Origin: Soehngenia sp.
GTDB taxonomy: Bacteria > Bacillota > Clostridia > Tissierellales > Tissierellaceae
Assembly (NCBI GenBank): GCA_024637045.1
Contig: JAGXFX010000004.1
Coordinates: forward strand, 62,001-126,000
Direction: 5' to 3'
DNA length: 64,000 nucleotides
Below, piece by piece: positions 6,962 to 17,933 of this stretch (position 1 is the stretch's first letter; each line of letters starts with the position of its first letter). The translations under genes were made by a program, and so were the position numbers. The notes below the pieces were generated by a model. It was given only the letters and a program-made list of their open reading frames with translations, had not been told where the DNA came from and did no database searches.

Positions 6962-8894
6962 GATGAACGAGTTCAGCTTATTTGCCTTCGATTCAGTCAA
7001 GGAAGATCTTCTCCATGAGCTTCAGAAGTTTGAATACGTCCATTTTACAAATCTGGGTGTAGATGAAACCCTTTCAGAATTGGGATTAAAAAATGTCAGG
7101 GTACCGGAAAGTCTGATGGAAATTGATGATGACATAAACAATGTGTCATACGCTATAAGCGTTTTGTCAAAGTTCCACATAAAACCTAAAGGTATCAAGG
7201 CAATGCAGGAAGGTGTTAAAACATACACTTTCAATGAGCTTGAGGAACAGGCACTATCCATTGAATACAAAGAAATACTGGGTGAGGTTGATACCCTTTG
7301 GAAAAGAATGGAATCACTCAAGCTGGAGAAAGAAAAGGCGAAAGCAAGATTGTCAGAGCTTAAACCATGGAAATCTCTTGATGTATCCATTTCTGAAATT
7401 AATGGGTTCAGTAAAGCTGAGATATTTACAGGGACTGTACCCAAAAAACTCAAAGAAAGATTTTCTGAGGAAATGACGGGCTTCGAAAATACTTACTACG
7501 AAGTCGTGGAGGAGGACAAGGACAACTTGTATGTTGTAGCCATGTCCTATGGTGAAGAAGTTGAGAAGGCGCTAGATAGTCTCAGGAACACAAGTTTTTC
7601 CAAGGTGATAATCCAGGGAGAAGAAAAACCTGCCCAGGAAATGGAAAAGAACAATAAAAGAATTGAGGAATTGAATTCCCAAATGGGAGATGTTGAAAAA
7701 AGTATTAGGGAAATGACTCCCGAAATACCCAGGTTGGAGCTTGTATACGACTATTTGAGCAATAAGAAGCTCAGAACAGCTGCTGCCGAGAACTTTCTTT
7801 CTACAGAAAACGTCGATGTCATAAAAGGTTACATACCTACAGACAAGGCGGATGAGTTTGAAAACAATATCAGGGATAGACTCCAAAATATCTATTATAT
7901 GGAAATGAAGGAAGCGGAAAGGGATAGCGATGATACTCCAATTTTGCTTAAGAATTCAAATTTTGCAAAGGCATTTGAATCCCTTACAGGGATGTATTCA
8001 ATGCCCAAGTACAGTGAAGTTGATCCTACACCACTATTGGCACCGTTTTATCTGGCTTTCTTTGGAATGATGGCAGCGGATGTAGGTTATGGACTGATAA
8101 TGCTCATTGGAACATTATTTGTTCTTAATAAGTTTAATTTGAAAGAAAACACAAGGCTTTTCGTAAAGTTTTTCTATTACTTGAGCTTTTCAGTAATAGT
8201 ATGGGGATTCTTATATGGTTCCCTTTTTGGAGGAATAATACCTCTTCCCGGGTTGTTTGAGCCTGCTGAAGATTACAATACTCTTCTTATACTGTCCATA
8301 ATATTTGGATTGATCCACATATACTTTGCACTGGCTATAAAAGCATACGTCCTGATACATAATGGAAAAGTCAAGGACGCCCTGTTTGATGTAGGTCTTT
8401 GGTACCTGGCACTTACAGGAGCAATAGTGTACCTTTTGAATATTGTAGTGACACTTCCTGAAATAGTAAAGACTATCAGTTTAGTAGTTATGATAGTTGG
8501 GATGGTTGGAATTGTTCTTACCGGAGGAAGAGATGCAGAAGGTTTGGGTGGTAAAATAGGAGGAGGAATCTACTCCCTTTATGGAATGTCGGGGTATGTA
8601 GGTGACTTTGTATCGTATTCAAGGCTGATGGCCCTTGGATTAGCCGGAGGATTTATAGCCGGTGCGGTCAATATGATGGCGGGAATGGTCGCAGGAAGTG
8701 GAGTGCTTGGCTTTATCGGAGCCATTATTATCTTCATCTTCGGACAGACATTTAATCTGGGACTTACACTCCTAGGAGCATATGTTCATGCAATTAGACT
8801 TATATTCGTTGAATTCTTTGGGAAGTTCTACGAAGGCGGAGGAAAGAGGTTTAGCGGATTTAGAAGCAAACCAAAATATATAAATCTAAAATAG
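6948..8894 (+). CDS. ntpI: V-type ATPase subunit I (membrane stator, a-subunit equivalent)
   Basis: The 648-residue protein has a large soluble N-terminal half with coiled-coil segments (residues ~90-130 and ~220-260), then about seven membrane helices from ~345. Family motifs include DPTPLLAPFYLAFFGMMAADVGYG (~365-388), GGIIPLPGLFEP (~430), FVSYSRLMALGLAGG (~555) and the C-terminal AYVHAIRLIFVEFFGKFYEGGG. The last carries the conserved helix with an Arg that faces the rotor's ion-binding glutamate. It forms the ion half-channels next to the K ring. The gene overlaps ntpF and is followed 17 bases later by ntpK. Confidence 0.93.
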   Translation: MAIVKMNEFSLFAFDSVKEDLLHELQKFEYVHFTNLGVDETLSELGLKNVRVPESLMEIDDDINNVSYAISVLSKFHIKPKGIKAMQEGVKTYTFNELEEQALSIEYKEILGEVDTLWKRMESLKLEKEKAKARLSELKPWKSLDVSISEINGFSKAEIFTGTVPKKLKERFSEEMTGFENTYYEVVEEDKDNLYVVAMSYGEEVEKALDSLRNTSFSKVIIQGEEKPAQEMEKNNKRIEELNSQMGDVEKSIREMTPEIPRLELVYDYLSNKKLRTAAAENFLSTENVDVIKGYIPTDKADEFENNIRDRLQNIYYMEMKEAERDSDDTPILLKNSNFAKAFESLTGMYSMPKYSEVDPTPLLAPFYLAFFGMMAADVGYGLIMLIGTLFVLNKFNLKENTRLFVKFFYYLSFSVIVWGFLYGSLFGGIIPLPGLFEPAEDYNTLLILSIIFGLIHIYFALAIKAYVLIHNGKVKDALFDVGLWYLALTGAIVYLLNIVVTLPEIVKTISLVVMIVGMVGIVLTGGRDAEGLGGKIGGGIYSLYGMSGYVGDFVSYSRLMALGLAGGFIAGAVNMMAGMVAGSGVLGFIGAIIIFIFGQTFNLGLTLLGAYVHAIRLIFVEFFGKFYEGGGKRFSGFRSKPKYINLK

Positions 8895-8911
8895 ATTAGG
8901 AGGAAATGTAA

Positions 8912-9391
<480 letters not shown>

Positions 9392-9412
9392 AAAAAGTAA
9401 GGATGTGAAGTT

Positions 9413-9970
9413 ATGTCAAATTTAGATAACCTTACCCAAAAGATTCTTGAGGATGCAAAAAACAGGGCAAGTGAGATAGTTACGGGGGCTGAAAAAAGAA
9501 ACAACAGCCTCATAAATCAAAGGGTAAAGGAAGCGAATGAGAGGAAGGAAAAAATTCTCGAGAAGGCAGCAGTTGAATCTGAAATGCTCAAGGATAGAGT
9601 AATATCGAGTGCCGAGCTGAAGGTTCGTGATGGAAAGCTATCCGCCAAGCAGGAAGTGATGGATACAGTATTTCAGATGGCAAAGGATAAACTTTCAGAT
9701 CTTGACCAGAAGGAATATCTTGGATTTGTGGAGTCTTCTATAAAAGATATAGATACAGAAATCAAGCCTACATTACTTGTGCAAAAGGAAAAAGCCCAGC
9801 AGCTAAAGGAGCTTTCGGACAAGGTGGTGCTTGTTGAGGATGAGTCTGTTGATTCAGGATTTATACTTAAGTACGGAGATATAATTTATAATTACACATT
9901 TGAAGCCCTGGTTGATGAAATCAGGGAGGATCTCGAAGGGGAGATAGTAGAGAAACTCTTTGAAGAATAG
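9413..9970 (+). CDS. ntpE: V-type ATPase subunit E (peripheral stalk)
   Basis: The 185-residue protein has a long N-terminal helix rich in Lys, Glu and Ala (residues ~5-90) and a compact C-terminal domain with short strands (ILKYGDIIYNYTFEALVDEIRED). This is the typical subunit E layout. The N-terminal helix pairs with the NtpF product and the C-terminal domain caps the A3B3 head. It lies between ntpK and ntpC, the expected place. AAGGATGTGAAG supplies the ribosome site. Confidence 0.85.
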   Translation: MSNLDNLTQKILEDAKNRASEIVTGAEKRNNSLINQRVKEANERKEKILEKAAVESEMLKDRVISSAELKVRDGKLSAKQEVMDTVFQMAKDKLSDLDQKEYLGFVESSIKDIDTEIKPTLLVQKEKAQQLKELSDKVVLVEDESVDSGFILKYGDIIYNYTFEALVDEIREDLEGEIVEKLFEE

Positions 9971-9980
9971 GAGTGAGTTC

Positions 9981-10982
9981 ATGGATAGAATGGAATTTAC
10001 CCAAGGGGTAACACGTACCAGAGTCCTTGAAAAAAAGCTCCTTGATCAGCCGACCATCGACAAGATGGTAGATGCTAAGGATTTGGAAGAGGTACTGAGA
10101 ACCCTTGGAGATACAGAATATGCAAGTGCAGTATCAGCTGTCGAAAAAGGTGAAGATTATGAGCATATATTAGGTTTTGAACTCAAAAAGACATACGACT
10201 TGATGAGGGAGATATCACCTCAGGATGAAGTTGTGGATATGATGGCACTAAAGTATGATTATCATAATCTCAAGGTCATGCTGAAAGAACATGTTATGGA
10301 AAAGGACCTGTCGGATTTGTATATTCCAATTGGAACTATTGATTTCAGTAAACTGAAGGCAATGTTTAAGGCAGAACAGATGAGGGACATTCAACTGGAG
10401 TTCAAGGAAGCAATTGCTGAAATAATGAAGGATTATGAAGAGCACGAGGATCCTCAAAGAATAGATATCCTTGCGGATAGACATTATTTCAAACATCTAT
10501 ACAAGATTGCCAATGGGACAGGAATAGATCTGTTCAAGGCTTATGTTAAGGATCTAATTGATTTTCTAAACGTATCAGCATCGATCAGACTAAAAAAGCA
10601 AGGGAAGGATCTTAGATTCTTCAGGGAAGTAATCCTCTTTAACGGAAATATTGAAAGAGATGACATTCTCCTTACTATGAATGATTCCGTCGATGTAATG
10701 ATGAACAAGTTTAGAAATGCAAGAATAAGCAAACAGCTCTTGAAAGGCCTTGAGGCATATCAGGAAACAGGAAGATTGTCCATATTTGAGAAGTACATGG
10801 ACAACTACATGATAAGCCTTAACAAGGATTCAAAATCTGTAACATTTGGGCCTGAGCCTCTGTTTTCATATCTGGTTGCAAAGGAAATGGAAATGAAGAT
10901 ACTGAGAATAATAATGGTTTCTAAAATGAACAATATTTCACCAGAGGCCACAAGAGAAAGGTTGCGTGATCTATATGTTTAA
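9981..10982 (+). CDS. ntpC: V-type ATPase subunit C (central stalk/rotor connector)
   Basis: The 333-residue protein matches the V/A-ATPase subunit C (AC39-like) family. It is all helical, with N-terminal [15 protein letters not shown] and repeats of the type [17 protein letters not shown] (~80) and [30 protein letters not shown] (~165-195). The C-terminus is [34 protein letters not shown]. It links the K ring to the rotating D-F shaft. ATG 9981 is chosen over an in-frame ATG at 9960 because AGGAGTGAG lies just before it. It overlaps the next gene by eight bases. Confidence 0.93.
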   Translation: MDRMEFTQGVTRTRVLEKKLLDQPTIDKMVDAKDLEEVLRTLGDTEYASAVSAVEKGEDYEHILGFELKKTYDLMREISPQDEVVDMMALKYDYHNLKVMLKEHVMEKDLSDLYIPIGTIDFSKLKAMFKAEQMRDIQLEFKEAIAEIMKDYEEHEDPQRIDILADRHYFKHLYKIANGTGIDLFKAYVKDLIDFLNVSASIRLKKQGKDLRFFREVILFNGNIERDDILLTMNDSVDVMMNKFRNARISKQLLKGLEAYQETGRLSIFEKYMDNYMISLNKDSKSVTFGPEPLFSYLVAKEMEMKILRIIMVSKMNNISPEATRERLRDLYV

Positions 10983-11283
10983 AGTGGGAGTAATTGGAGA
11001 CAAGGATTCCGTTCTGGCATTCAAAGCCCTGGGGGTAGAGGTATTTACCGTAACAGAGGCAGATGAAGCCAGAAAAACAGTGGATACCATGGCAAGAAAC
11101 AATTATGGAGTTATCTTTATCACAGAGCAGATTGCCAGTTTGATACCAGATACTGTTGATAGATATGACAAAGAGATAATCCCTGCGGTTATTCTTATCC
11201 CTAGCAATCAGGGAACCCTTAATATAGGGATGGACAGGATAAACGAGAATGTTGAAAAGGCCGTAGGATCAAATATTTTATAG
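10975..11283 (+). CDS. ntpG: V-type ATPase subunit F (central shaft)
   Basis: The 102-residue protein starts [23 protein letters not shown], the signature N-terminus of the subunit F family. It continues with [20 protein letters not shown] (~44-63) and [13 protein letters not shown]. It has the Rossmann-like CheY-type fold of V-ATPase F and binds subunit D in the rotor shaft. ATG 10975 is taken as start; an in-frame ATG nine bases earlier would add three residues unlike the family. The start overlaps the end of ntpC. Confidence 0.9.
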   Translation: MFKVGVIGDKDSVLAFKALGVEVFTVTEADEARKTVDTMARNNYGVIFITEQIASLIPDTVDRYDKEIIPAVILIPSNQGTLNIGMDRINENVEKAVGSNIL

Positions 11284-11299
11284 AAAGAGAGGGCTTATC

Positions 11300-13063
11300 T
11301 TGAAAGTAGGGAAAATAGTGAAAGTATCTGGACCCTTGGTCGTTGCTGAGGGAATGGATGAAGCGAATGTATATGACGTAGTACAAGTTTCCGACTTCAA
11401 GCTTGTCGGTGAGATAATAGAAATGAGAGATGATAGAGCATCAATACAGGTATATGAGGAGACTACGGGAATTGGTCCTGGAGACCCTGTTTATACTACT
11501 GGTGAACCTCTATCAGTTGAACTTGGACCTGGAATGATAGAAGCCATGTTTGACGGAATACAGAGACCACTTAACAAGTTTAGGGAAGTATCAGGAGACT
11601 TTATGACCAGAGGTACAAAGGTCGACAATCTGGATAGGGAAAAGAAGTGGGACTTTACACCGACTGTTAAGGTTGGAGATAAGGTCGTTTCTGGAGATGT
11701 AATTGGTACTGTACAGGAGACAACACTGATTCTTCACAAGGTAATGGTACCGCCTGGAATTTCTGGGGAGGTAACAGAGATAAAAGAAGGATCATTCAAT
11801 ATTGTCGAGGACATATGTGTACTTGATGGAGAAAAGAAGATTCAGATGATGCAGAAATGGGCCGTAAGAAAAGGAAGACCTTTTACAAGGAAATTGAATC
11901 CTGATGTTCCGTTGGTGACAGGACAGAGGGTAATCGATACATTCTTTCCTGTTGCAAAGGGAGGAACCGCAGCAATCCCGGGACCATTTGGCTCAGGAAA
12001 GACAGTTGTGCAGCATCAGCTGGCAAAGTGGGCTGATACGGAAATAGTTGTCTATGTAGGTTGTGGAGAACGTGGTAACGAAATGACTGACGTACTGATG
12101 GAGTTCCCGGAGATAATCGACCCTAAAACCGGGGAGTCTCTGATGAAGAGGACGGTTCTTATCGCGAACACATCAAACATGCCTGTTGCTGCGAGAGAGG
12201 CATCGATATACACAGGAATAACAATTGCAGAATATTTTAGAGATATGGGCTATTCAGTTGCCATAATGGCAGACTCCACATCAAGATGGGCAGAGGCCTT
12301 AAGAGAGATGTCCGGTCGTCTTGAAGAGATGCCTGGTGACGAAGGTTACCCAGCGTATCTTGCATCAAGAGCTGCAGCTTTCTATGAGAGATCAGGAAAG
12401 GTTATTTGTGACGGCTCAGATGGGAGAGAGGGAGCAATTACAGTAATCGGTGCAGTATCGCCTCCAGGAGGAGATATATCAGAACCGGTATCACAGGCTA
12501 CACTAAGAATCGTAAAGGTATTTTGGGGTCTTGACCATGCGCTTTCATACAAGAGACACTTTCCGGCAATCAACTGGCTAAACTCCTATACGCTTTATCA
12601 GACAAAGATGGACCAGTGGATGGCAGCAAATATAGACCCTGAGTTTGCAAAGAACAGGGCAAAATCAATGAACCTCCTTCAGGAAGAAGCATCACTACAG
12701 GAGATTGTAAGACTTGTAGGAAGGGATTCTCTTTCAGATGAGGACCAGTTGAAGCTTGAAGCTACAAAGTCCATGAGAGAGGACTACCTGCAGCAGAATG
12801 CTTTCCATGATGTTGACACATTCTGTTCACTGGAGAAGCAGAACAAGATGCTTAAGCTTATTCTTGAATTCTACGATCTTGGAATGAAAGCGCTGGAAAA
12901 AGGCGTATACCTTAAAGACATAGAGCATATGCCGGTAAGGGAAAAAATCGCAAGAAGCAAGTATATTGAAGAAGAAGAGCTGCACAAGATAGATGAGATA
13001 AGCGTAGAATTAAATGAGGAAATAGATAAACTTATAGAGGAAGGAGGTATCCTGAATGCGTAA
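11300..13063 (+). CDS. ntpA: V-type ATPase catalytic subunit A
   Basis: The 587-residue protein has the catalytic A-subunit layout: an N-terminal barrel, the family-specific non-homologous insert (~115-190), and the P-loop GPFGSGKTV near residue 230. After these come [13 protein letters not shown] (~250), [32 protein letters not shown] (~320-355) and the helical C-terminal domain. It hydrolyses or makes ATP in the A3B3 head. The start is TTG 11300 with AGAGAGGG seven or so bases upstream. No better start is seen, and the sequence after it ([17 protein letters not shown]) aligns with family N-termini. It overlaps ntpB by eight bases. Confidence 0.97.
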   Translation: MKVGKIVKVSGPLVVAEGMDEANVYDVVQVSDFKLVGEIIEMRDDRASIQVYEETTGIGPGDPVYTTGEPLSVELGPGMIEAMFDGIQRPLNKFREVSGDFMTRGTKVDNLDREKKWDFTPTVKVGDKVVSGDVIGTVQETTLILHKVMVPPGISGEVTEIKEGSFNIVEDICVLDGEKKIQMMQKWAVRKGRPFTRKLNPDVPLVTGQRVIDTFFPVAKGGTAAIPGPFGSGKTVVQHQLAKWADTEIVVYVGCGERGNEMTDVLMEFPEIIDPKTGESLMKRTVLIANTSNMPVAAREASIYTGITIAEYFRDMGYSVAIMADSTSRWAEALREMSGRLEEMPGDEGYPAYLASRAAAFYERSGKVICDGSDGREGAITVIGAVSPPGGDISEPVSQATLRIVKVFWGLDHALSYKRHFPAINWLNSYTLYQTKMDQWMAANIDPEFAKNRAKSMNLLQEEASLQEIVRLVGRDSLSDEDQLKLEATKSMREDYLQQNAFHDVDTFCSLEKQNKMLKLILEFYDLGMKALEKGVYLKDIEHMPVREKIARSKYIEEEELHKIDEISVELNEEIDKLIEEGGILNA

Positions 13064-14444
13064 AGAATACAATACCGTAAGAGAAGTAGTTGGACCGTTG
13101 ATGGTAGTTGACGGAGTAGAAGGCGTCAAGTACGAGGAGCTTGTTGATATTGAGCTTGGATCGGGCGAAAAAAGACGTGGTAGAGTACTTGAAGTAAATG
13201 GCGACAAGGCCATGATTCAGCTGTTTGAGGGATCCTCCGGAATCAACCTTGGAAAAACAAGGGTTAAGTTTCTAGGAAAGCCTCTTGAACTTGGAGTTAG
13301 TGAGGATATGATCGGTCGTATATTCGACGGTCTTGGAAGACCGAAGGATGACGGACCAAAGATTATTCCTGAGAAAAAAGTAGATGTAAACGGAGTTCCA
13401 ATAAACCCGGTAGCAAGGGACTATCCAGAGGAGTTTATCCAGACGGGAATTTCTTGTATTGACGGACTTAATACACTTGTAAGGGGTCAAAAGCTGCCAA
13501 TATTCTCCGGTTCAGGATTACCACACGGAGAGGTTGCCGCACAGATAGCAAGACAGGCCCAGGTAGTTGGATCCGGCGAGAAATTCGCCGTTGTATTTGC
13601 TGCTATGGGTATAACCTTTGAGGAAGCTCAGTTCTTTATTGAGGACTTTACAAAAACAGGAGCAATTGACAGGGCGGTACTATTTGTAAACCTTGCAAAT
13701 GACCCTGCCATTGAAAGAATAGCAACTCCAAGGATGGCACTTACCTGTGCAGAATACCTTGCATATGAAAAGGACATGCACGTACTTGTAATCCTTACAG
13801 ATATGACTAACTATGCTGAAGCACTTCGTGAGACTTCAGCAGCCAGAAAAGAAGTACCTGGTCGTCGAGGATATCCAGGATATCTGTATACTGACCTTTC
13901 AACCATATATGAAAGAGCTGGAAGGATAAGGGGGAGAAAGGGCTCAATAACCCAGATTCCAATCCTTACAATGCCTGAGGATGATATTACACACCCCATA
14001 CCCGACCTTACAGGATACATCACAGAGGGGCAGATCATACTATCCCGTGCACTTTACAAGAGAGGTATCGAGCCACCAATAAATGTTGTACCTTCATTGT
14101 CACGTCTTAAGGACAAGGGTATTGGTGAGGGCAAGACTAGAGAAGACCATGCGGATACAATGAACCAGATATACGCCGCATATACTTCCGGAATAGAGGC
14201 AAGAGAACTTGCCACAATTCTTGGTGAGTCGGCACTTTCCGATGCAGACAAGGCGTTTGCGAAGTTTGCAGAAGCCTTTGACAACCAGTATGTAAATCAA
14301 GGTTATGATAACAATAGAAGCATCGAAGAAACACTTAATCTGGGATGGGAACTAATGAAGATTATTCCAAGAGGGGAGCTTAAGAGAATTCGTCAGGAGT
14401 TTATTGACAAATACCTTCCACTGGAAGACGAAGGGGATGAGTAG
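13056..14444 (+). CDS. ntpB: V-type ATPase regulatory subunit B
   Basis: The 462-residue protein is the non-catalytic nucleotide-binding subunit. It begins [19 protein letters not shown] and has [23 protein letters not shown] (~150) where subunit A has its P-loop. The family motifs [53 protein letters not shown] and [17 protein letters not shown] follow. It alternates with A subunits in the head. Its start overlaps the end of ntpA, and its stop is directly followed by the ntpD start, so the three are translationally coupled. Confidence 0.97.
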   Translation: MRKEYNTVREVVGPLMVVDGVEGVKYEELVDIELGSGEKRRGRVLEVNGDKAMIQLFEGSSGINLGKTRVKFLGKPLELGVSEDMIGRIFDGLGRPKDDGPKIIPEKKVDVNGVPINPVARDYPEEFIQTGISCIDGLNTLVRGQKLPIFSGSGLPHGEVAAQIARQAQVVGSGEKFAVVFAAMGITFEEAQFFIEDFTKTGAIDRAVLFVNLANDPAIERIATPRMALTCAEYLAYEKDMHVLVILTDMTNYAEALRETSAARKEVPGRRGYPGYLYTDLSTIYERAGRIRGRKGSITQIPILTMPEDDITHPIPDLTGYITEGQIILSRALYKRGIEPPINVVPSLSRLKDKGIGEGKTREDHADTMNQIYAAYTSGIEARELATILGESALSDADKAFAKFAEAFDNQYVNQGYDNNRSIEETLNLGWELMKIIPRGELKRIRQEFIDKYLPLEDEGDE

Positions 14445-15086
14445 ATGGCTGTTTTGAATATTAATCCTACTCGTATGGAGCTCACCCGCCTCAAGGCACG
14501 TCTTAAAACTGCTACAAGAGGTCACAAGCTTTTAAAGGACAAGCAGGATGAGCTTATGAGAAGGTTTATCGAGCTGATTAGAAAGAACAAGACGCTTCGT
14601 ACCCAGGTTGAACAGGACCTGAAGGATGCCTTTGCTGAATTTCTTCTTGCCAGTGCAGTCATGTCTCCGGAGATTCTTCAGGAGGCCGTAGCCTTCCCGA
14701 AGGAAAGCATCAGCGTAGACATCAAGAAAAGGAACGTCATGAGTGTTCATGTACCAGTGATGACTTTTATCAGAAAGCTTGAGGGGGATGAGGGTAGTAT
14801 ATACCCCTACGGCTTCGCACAGACCTCAGGAGAGCTAGATGATGCAATTTCCAAGCTGTATACTATCATGCCGGAACTTTTGGAACTGGCGGAGGTTGAG
14901 AAGGCTTGTCAGCTGATGGCTGATGAAATTGAGAAGACAAGACGTAGAGTAAATGCACTGGAGTACAGGACGATACCGGAACTTCAGGAAACGATAAGAT
15001 TTATCCGTATGAAGCTGGATGAAAATGAAAGAAGTACCATTACCAGAATTATGAAGGTAAAGGATATGATTAATAAGGAAGCATAA
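14445..15086 (+). CDS. ntpD: V-type ATPase subunit D (central shaft)
   Basis: The 213-residue protein has the subunit D signature [35 protein letters not shown] at residues ~6-42. The C-terminal helix carries [27 protein letters not shown] (~165-192). D forms the long antiparallel helical shaft turning inside A3B3. It begins on the base after the ntpB stop and is the last gene of the operon; a strong terminator follows nine bases after its stop. Confidence 0.95.
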   Translation: MAVLNINPTRMELTRLKARLKTATRGHKLLKDKQDELMRRFIELIRKNKTLRTQVEQDLKDAFAEFLLASAVMSPEILQEAVAFPKESISVDIKKRNVMSVHVPVMTFIRKLEGDEGSIYPYGFAQTSGELDDAISKLYTIMPELLELAEVEKACQLMADEIEKTRRRVNALEYRTIPELQETIRFIRMKLDENERSTITRIMKVKDMINKEA

Positions 15087-15092
15087 CCAAAA

Positions 15093-15117
15093 ACAGAGGC
15101 CTGGCCTCTGTTTTTTA
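15093..15117 (+). terminator. Terminator of the V-ATPase operon
   Basis: ACAGAGGCC (15093-15101) pairs with GGCCTCTGT (15103-15111), followed by TTTTT. Confidence 0.9.
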
Positions 15118-15392
15118 ATGCACAATGCACAATTCGCAGTTCACAATGAAAAGATTTTTGTTCCAAAGTATTGTACCAGGTCGTGTCGAGAGATCTCTCT
15201 CTTTCCCCCGAAAAGTCTGATGAATCGCTCTCGGATTCAAGATCAGAGATTCATCACACTCGTTTCAAAAATTGGCTTGCTATCGATTCAACACATAGTT
15301 GGCGAATTACTATCAATGTTCATTCTTACTATCCTGTATAAATTCAAGATTTCAGGGTATTTGTATTTCGTAAGGATTTACCAATATGTGTC
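15118..15392. other. Intergenic stretch with repeat-family fragments, no gene seen
   Basis: The 5' end (15118-15159) carries a CACAATTCGCAGTTCACAATG-like unit shared, inverted, with 38502-38535. Further on, TGATGAATC (15218-15226) faces GATTCATCA (15248-15256). An open frame spans the area but has no ribosome site, low-complexity translation and no family resemblance, so it is not called. Confidence 0.5.
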
Positions 15393-15408
15393 AAGGAGTG
15401 ATTCATAA

Positions 15409-16581
15409 GTGGACATAAAAACGGAAATAGAAAATCTGAAGGAAGAATTAATTAGCTTAAGGAGGGACTTTCATCAACATCCTGAATTGGGATTCCACGA
15501 GTTCAGAACGGGTAAGATAGTTGCTGATTATCTGGAAAACCTTGGTCTGGAAGTGAATCGAAATGTTGCCAAAACCGGGGTGGTGGGACTTTTAAGAGGA
15601 AGCCTGTCTGGAAAGACCATTGCATTAAGGACCGATATGGATGCACTTCCCCTTACAGAAGAGACGGGGTTGGATTTTGCTTCCAAAAACGAGGGAATAA
15701 TGCATGCGTGTGGGCATGATGGTCATCTGGCAATGATGCTGATTGCAGCTAAGGTATTGTATAGCAGAAGGGAAGAGATAAAAGGAAATGTAAAATTTAT
15801 ATTTCAGCCCAATGAGGAAGATGCCGGTGCTGAAATAATGATAAATGAAGGAATTCTTGATAATCCAAGGGTGGATGCTACCGTTGGAATACATCTCTGG
15901 TCGTTGATTGAGTCTGGGAAATTAGGAATAGCATCTGGACCTTTGATGGCGTCAAGCTACTATTTCAAGTTGACTGTCAATGGAAAGGGCGGTCATGGCG
16001 GAGCACCACATACGACTATCAGTCCGATTCTAGCTGGAATTGATATGATAAAAGCCTTGCAGGAGATGGTGCTCAATGAAGTGGATGCATTAAAGCCAAC
16101 TGTTATAAGTTTTGGCAAGGTAAATGCAGGAACCTATCCAATAATAATACCGGAAAAGATGGAAATTGAAGGATCGATCAGATGCTTGCATCCAGATACC
16201 CATAAGATTCAACAGAGAATGAGAGAAATAGTTGACGGTATCTCAAAAGTTCACAGAACAACATTTTCTCTGGAATTTAAGTGTGGAAACGAATTGTTGG
16301 ATAATGATGAAGAAATGACAAGATTTGTAGAAGGTACTGTAGAAAATGTTGTGGGCAAAGAAAATATCGTGAACTCTGGTATAAGTGTTATGCTTGGAGA
16401 AGATTTTGCGGAGTTCTCAAAAAGAGTCCCCAGCACCTTTGTTTTTCTTGGAACTGCTGATAAGGAAAAGAAGACAGATTATCCTCACCATCATCCAAAG
16501 TTCGATATTGATGAGAATGTTTTGCCACTTGGAGTAGAAATTCATGTTAGAACAGCACTAAAGTTTTTAAATAACCAATGA
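15409..16581 (+). CDS. M20-family amidohydrolase (aminoacylase/hippurate-hydrolase type)
   Basis: The 390-residue protein starts at GTG 15409 after AAGGAGTGA. It shows the M20D pattern: LRRDFHQHPELGFHEFRTG (~17-35), LRTDMDALPLTEETG (~74-88), MHACGHDGHLAMML (~98-111), FIFQPNEEDAGAE (~127-139), GKGGHGGAPHTTISPI (~195) and a C-terminal PHHHPKFDIDE. These give the metal-binding Cys, His and Glu residues of the IAA-amino-acid hydrolase/aminoacylase family. The enzyme cleaves an N-acyl or amide bond to free an amino acid or amine. A paralogue (M20 number 2) lies 5 kb downstream. It has its own terminator. Confidence 0.88.
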   Translation: MDIKTEIENLKEELISLRRDFHQHPELGFHEFRTGKIVADYLENLGLEVNRNVAKTGVVGLLRGSLSGKTIALRTDMDALPLTEETGLDFASKNEGIMHACGHDGHLAMMLIAAKVLYSRREEIKGNVKFIFQPNEEDAGAEIMINEGILDNPRVDATVGIHLWSLIESGKLGIASGPLMASSYYFKLTVNGKGGHGGAPHTTISPILAGIDMIKALQEMVLNEVDALKPTVISFGKVNAGTYPIIIPEKMEIEGSIRCLHPDTHKIQQRMREIVDGISKVHRTTFSLEFKCGNELLDNDEEMTRFVEGTVENVVGKENIVNSGISVMLGEDFAEFSKRVPSTFVFLGTADKEKKTDYPHHHPKFDIDENVLPLGVEIHVRTALKFLNNQ

Positions 16582-16609
16582 TTTAAAGATTAATATTATT
16601 TGCAATCCA

Positions 16610-16637
16610 GGCTGGGGAAAATTCCCCAGCCTTTTAT
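16610..16637 (+). terminator. Terminator after first M20 gene
   Basis: GGCTGGGGAA (16610-16619) pairs with TTCCCCAGCC (16622-16631), then TTTTA. Confidence 0.9.
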
Positions 16638-16774
16638 AATCTCAATATCTTGCCATTTTGTGAAGAAAATTTCATATAATCGTTGGTATTCTATGGATAC
16701 AAGCTATATGCACAAATGAGTAAAAATCAATCCAACAATAGTGTAAATCAATTCATAAATTTCTGAAAAATTTC

Positions 16775-16803
16775 TTGACACCCAAAAAAAATTACTATAG
16801 TAT
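16775..16803 (+). promoter_or_regulatory. Promoter of the panB operon
   Basis: TTGACA (16775-16780), 17-base spacer, TAGTAT (16798-16803); TATAGT two bases earlier is an alternative -10. It is followed by a 200-base leader. Confidence 0.65.
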
Positions 16804-16818
16804 CAAAAGTAGAACAGC

Positions 16819-16836
16819 GTTCCAATATAGTGGAAT
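16819..16836 (+). promoter_or_regulatory. Candidate IclR-type operator 1
   Basis: GTTCCAATATAGTGGAAT has arms TTCCA (16820-16824) and TGGAA (16831-16835). It lies just downstream of the panB promoter, in a locus that encodes an IclR regulator. IclR operators are commonly GTTCC-centred palindromes. Confidence 0.5.
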
Positions 16837-17000
16837 AGTTCCCGAAGCTGACAAGGTAAAGAGGGCTACTCGACAAGATGATGCAAGCTGTAATGTAGAC
16901 TGACAGCATATGACATTATGAAATGCAGCATTGTAGACCATCGTTCCAAAAGAAGGAATCACATGGAGAGCGTTGGAAGAAAAAAGGATAAAAAGTGAAA
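16837..17000 (+). other. Leader of the panB operon with a second operator-like site
   Basis: About 165 bases of untranslated leader. A second palindrome-like site, GTTCC-N7-GGAAT (16943-16959), resembles operator 1. No known riboswitch is recognised in the rest of the leader, though its length is unusual. Confidence 0.4.
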
Positions 17001-17016
17001 GAGGAGGAGATTGAGG

Positions 17017-17865
17017 ATGCCAAAGAAGAAAAGTATTTTGGATTTGTACAAAATGAAAAAAGCCGGAGAAAAGGTGGCTTGGATCACAGCGTATGATTAT
17101 CCAACAGCCATGTTTGCAGAAGCAGCAGGCATGGACATGCTTTTAATAGGAGACTCACTGGGAATGGTAACTCTTGGCTACAGTGGAACAGTACCAGTTA
17201 CAATGGAAGATTGCATATCACATTGCCAGGCTGTAAGAAGAGGTGCCCCAAAGACATTTCTTATTGGAGATATGCCTTTTGGTTCATACCAGGGTTCAGA
17301 TGAGCAAGCCGTTAATAATGCAGTAAGATTCCTTAAGGAAGCAGATGTTGATTCTATCAAGCTGGAAGGTGGAGTTAGAATACAAAGCAGAATCCGTGCA
17401 ATCACTGATGCAGGAATAGCTGTATTTGGTCATATCGGTCTTACTCCTCAAAGCTCAGGTCAATTGGGTGGATTTAAGGCACAAGGTAGAGATGTAAAGA
17501 ATGCAAGAGGAGTAATTGAAGATGCATTGGCAGTTCAGGAAGCTGGAGCGATGGCACTACTGGTAGAAGCAGTACCACCAGAGTTAACTAAATTTATTGC
17601 TGAAAAGCTTGATATTCCAGTATATTCAATCGGAGCAGGAGACTGTGACGGACAATTGCTTATAAGCAGTGACATGGTAGGTAAATTCCAGGCGTTCACA
17701 CCAAAATTTGTTAAGGTTTATGCAAACGTTGCAGAAATGGAAACAAATGCATACAAAGAATACATCAAGGATGTAAAAGAAGGAGTATTCCCATCTGATG
17801 AATATGTTTACCATATAACAGATCCAATTGAAGAATTCGAGAAGCTGTTCAAGGAATTCGAATAG
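17017..17865 (+). CDS. panB: Ketopantoate hydroxymethyltransferase (PanB) or paralogue
   Basis: The 282-residue protein starts at ATG 17017 after GAGGAGGA. It keeps the PanB active-site residues: Mg ligands D46 (LLIGDSLGMV) and D85 (LIGDMPFGSY), then IKLEGG with K115/E117, HIGLTPQSSGQLGGFKAQGR (~139-158) and E184 in LLVEAVPPEL. PanB joins 2-oxoisovalerate and methylene-THF to make ketopantoate. However, no panC, panD or panE is near. Instead it opens an operon-like run with an unknown protein, a glutamate-dehydrogenase-family enzyme, an IclR regulator, M20 hydrolase and TRAP transporter. A catabolic or reverse role is therefore possible. Family call is firm; pathway role is open. Confidence 0.85.
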   Translation: MPKKKSILDLYKMKKAGEKVAWITAYDYPTAMFAEAAGMDMLLIGDSLGMVTLGYSGTVPVTMEDCISHCQAVRRGAPKTFLIGDMPFGSYQGSDEQAVNNAVRFLKEADVDSIKLEGGVRIQSRIRAITDAGIAVFGHIGLTPQSSGQLGGFKAQGRDVKNARGVIEDALAVQEAGAMALLVEAVPPELTKFIAEKLDIPVYSIGAGDCDGQLLISSDMVGKFQAFTPKFVKVYANVAEMETNAYKEYIKDVKEGVFPSDEYVYHITDPIEEFEKLFKEFE

Positions 17866-17933
17866 CAAGCAAACAAGATAAATAAAAGCAAGAACACTAT
17901 AATCAAAATTACTTATTAATAGGAGGTAAAAGG

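Noticed and set aside
15118-15408. 96-codon open frame before the first M20 gene
   Set aside because: No ribosome site, begins in a repeat unit, and the translation has no recognisable fold or composition of a real protein.
17017-17865. Simple pantothenate-biosynthesis role for panB
   Set aside because: Not rejected outright, but no panC, panD or panE lies near and all neighbours look catabolic, so the plain reading was not adopted.
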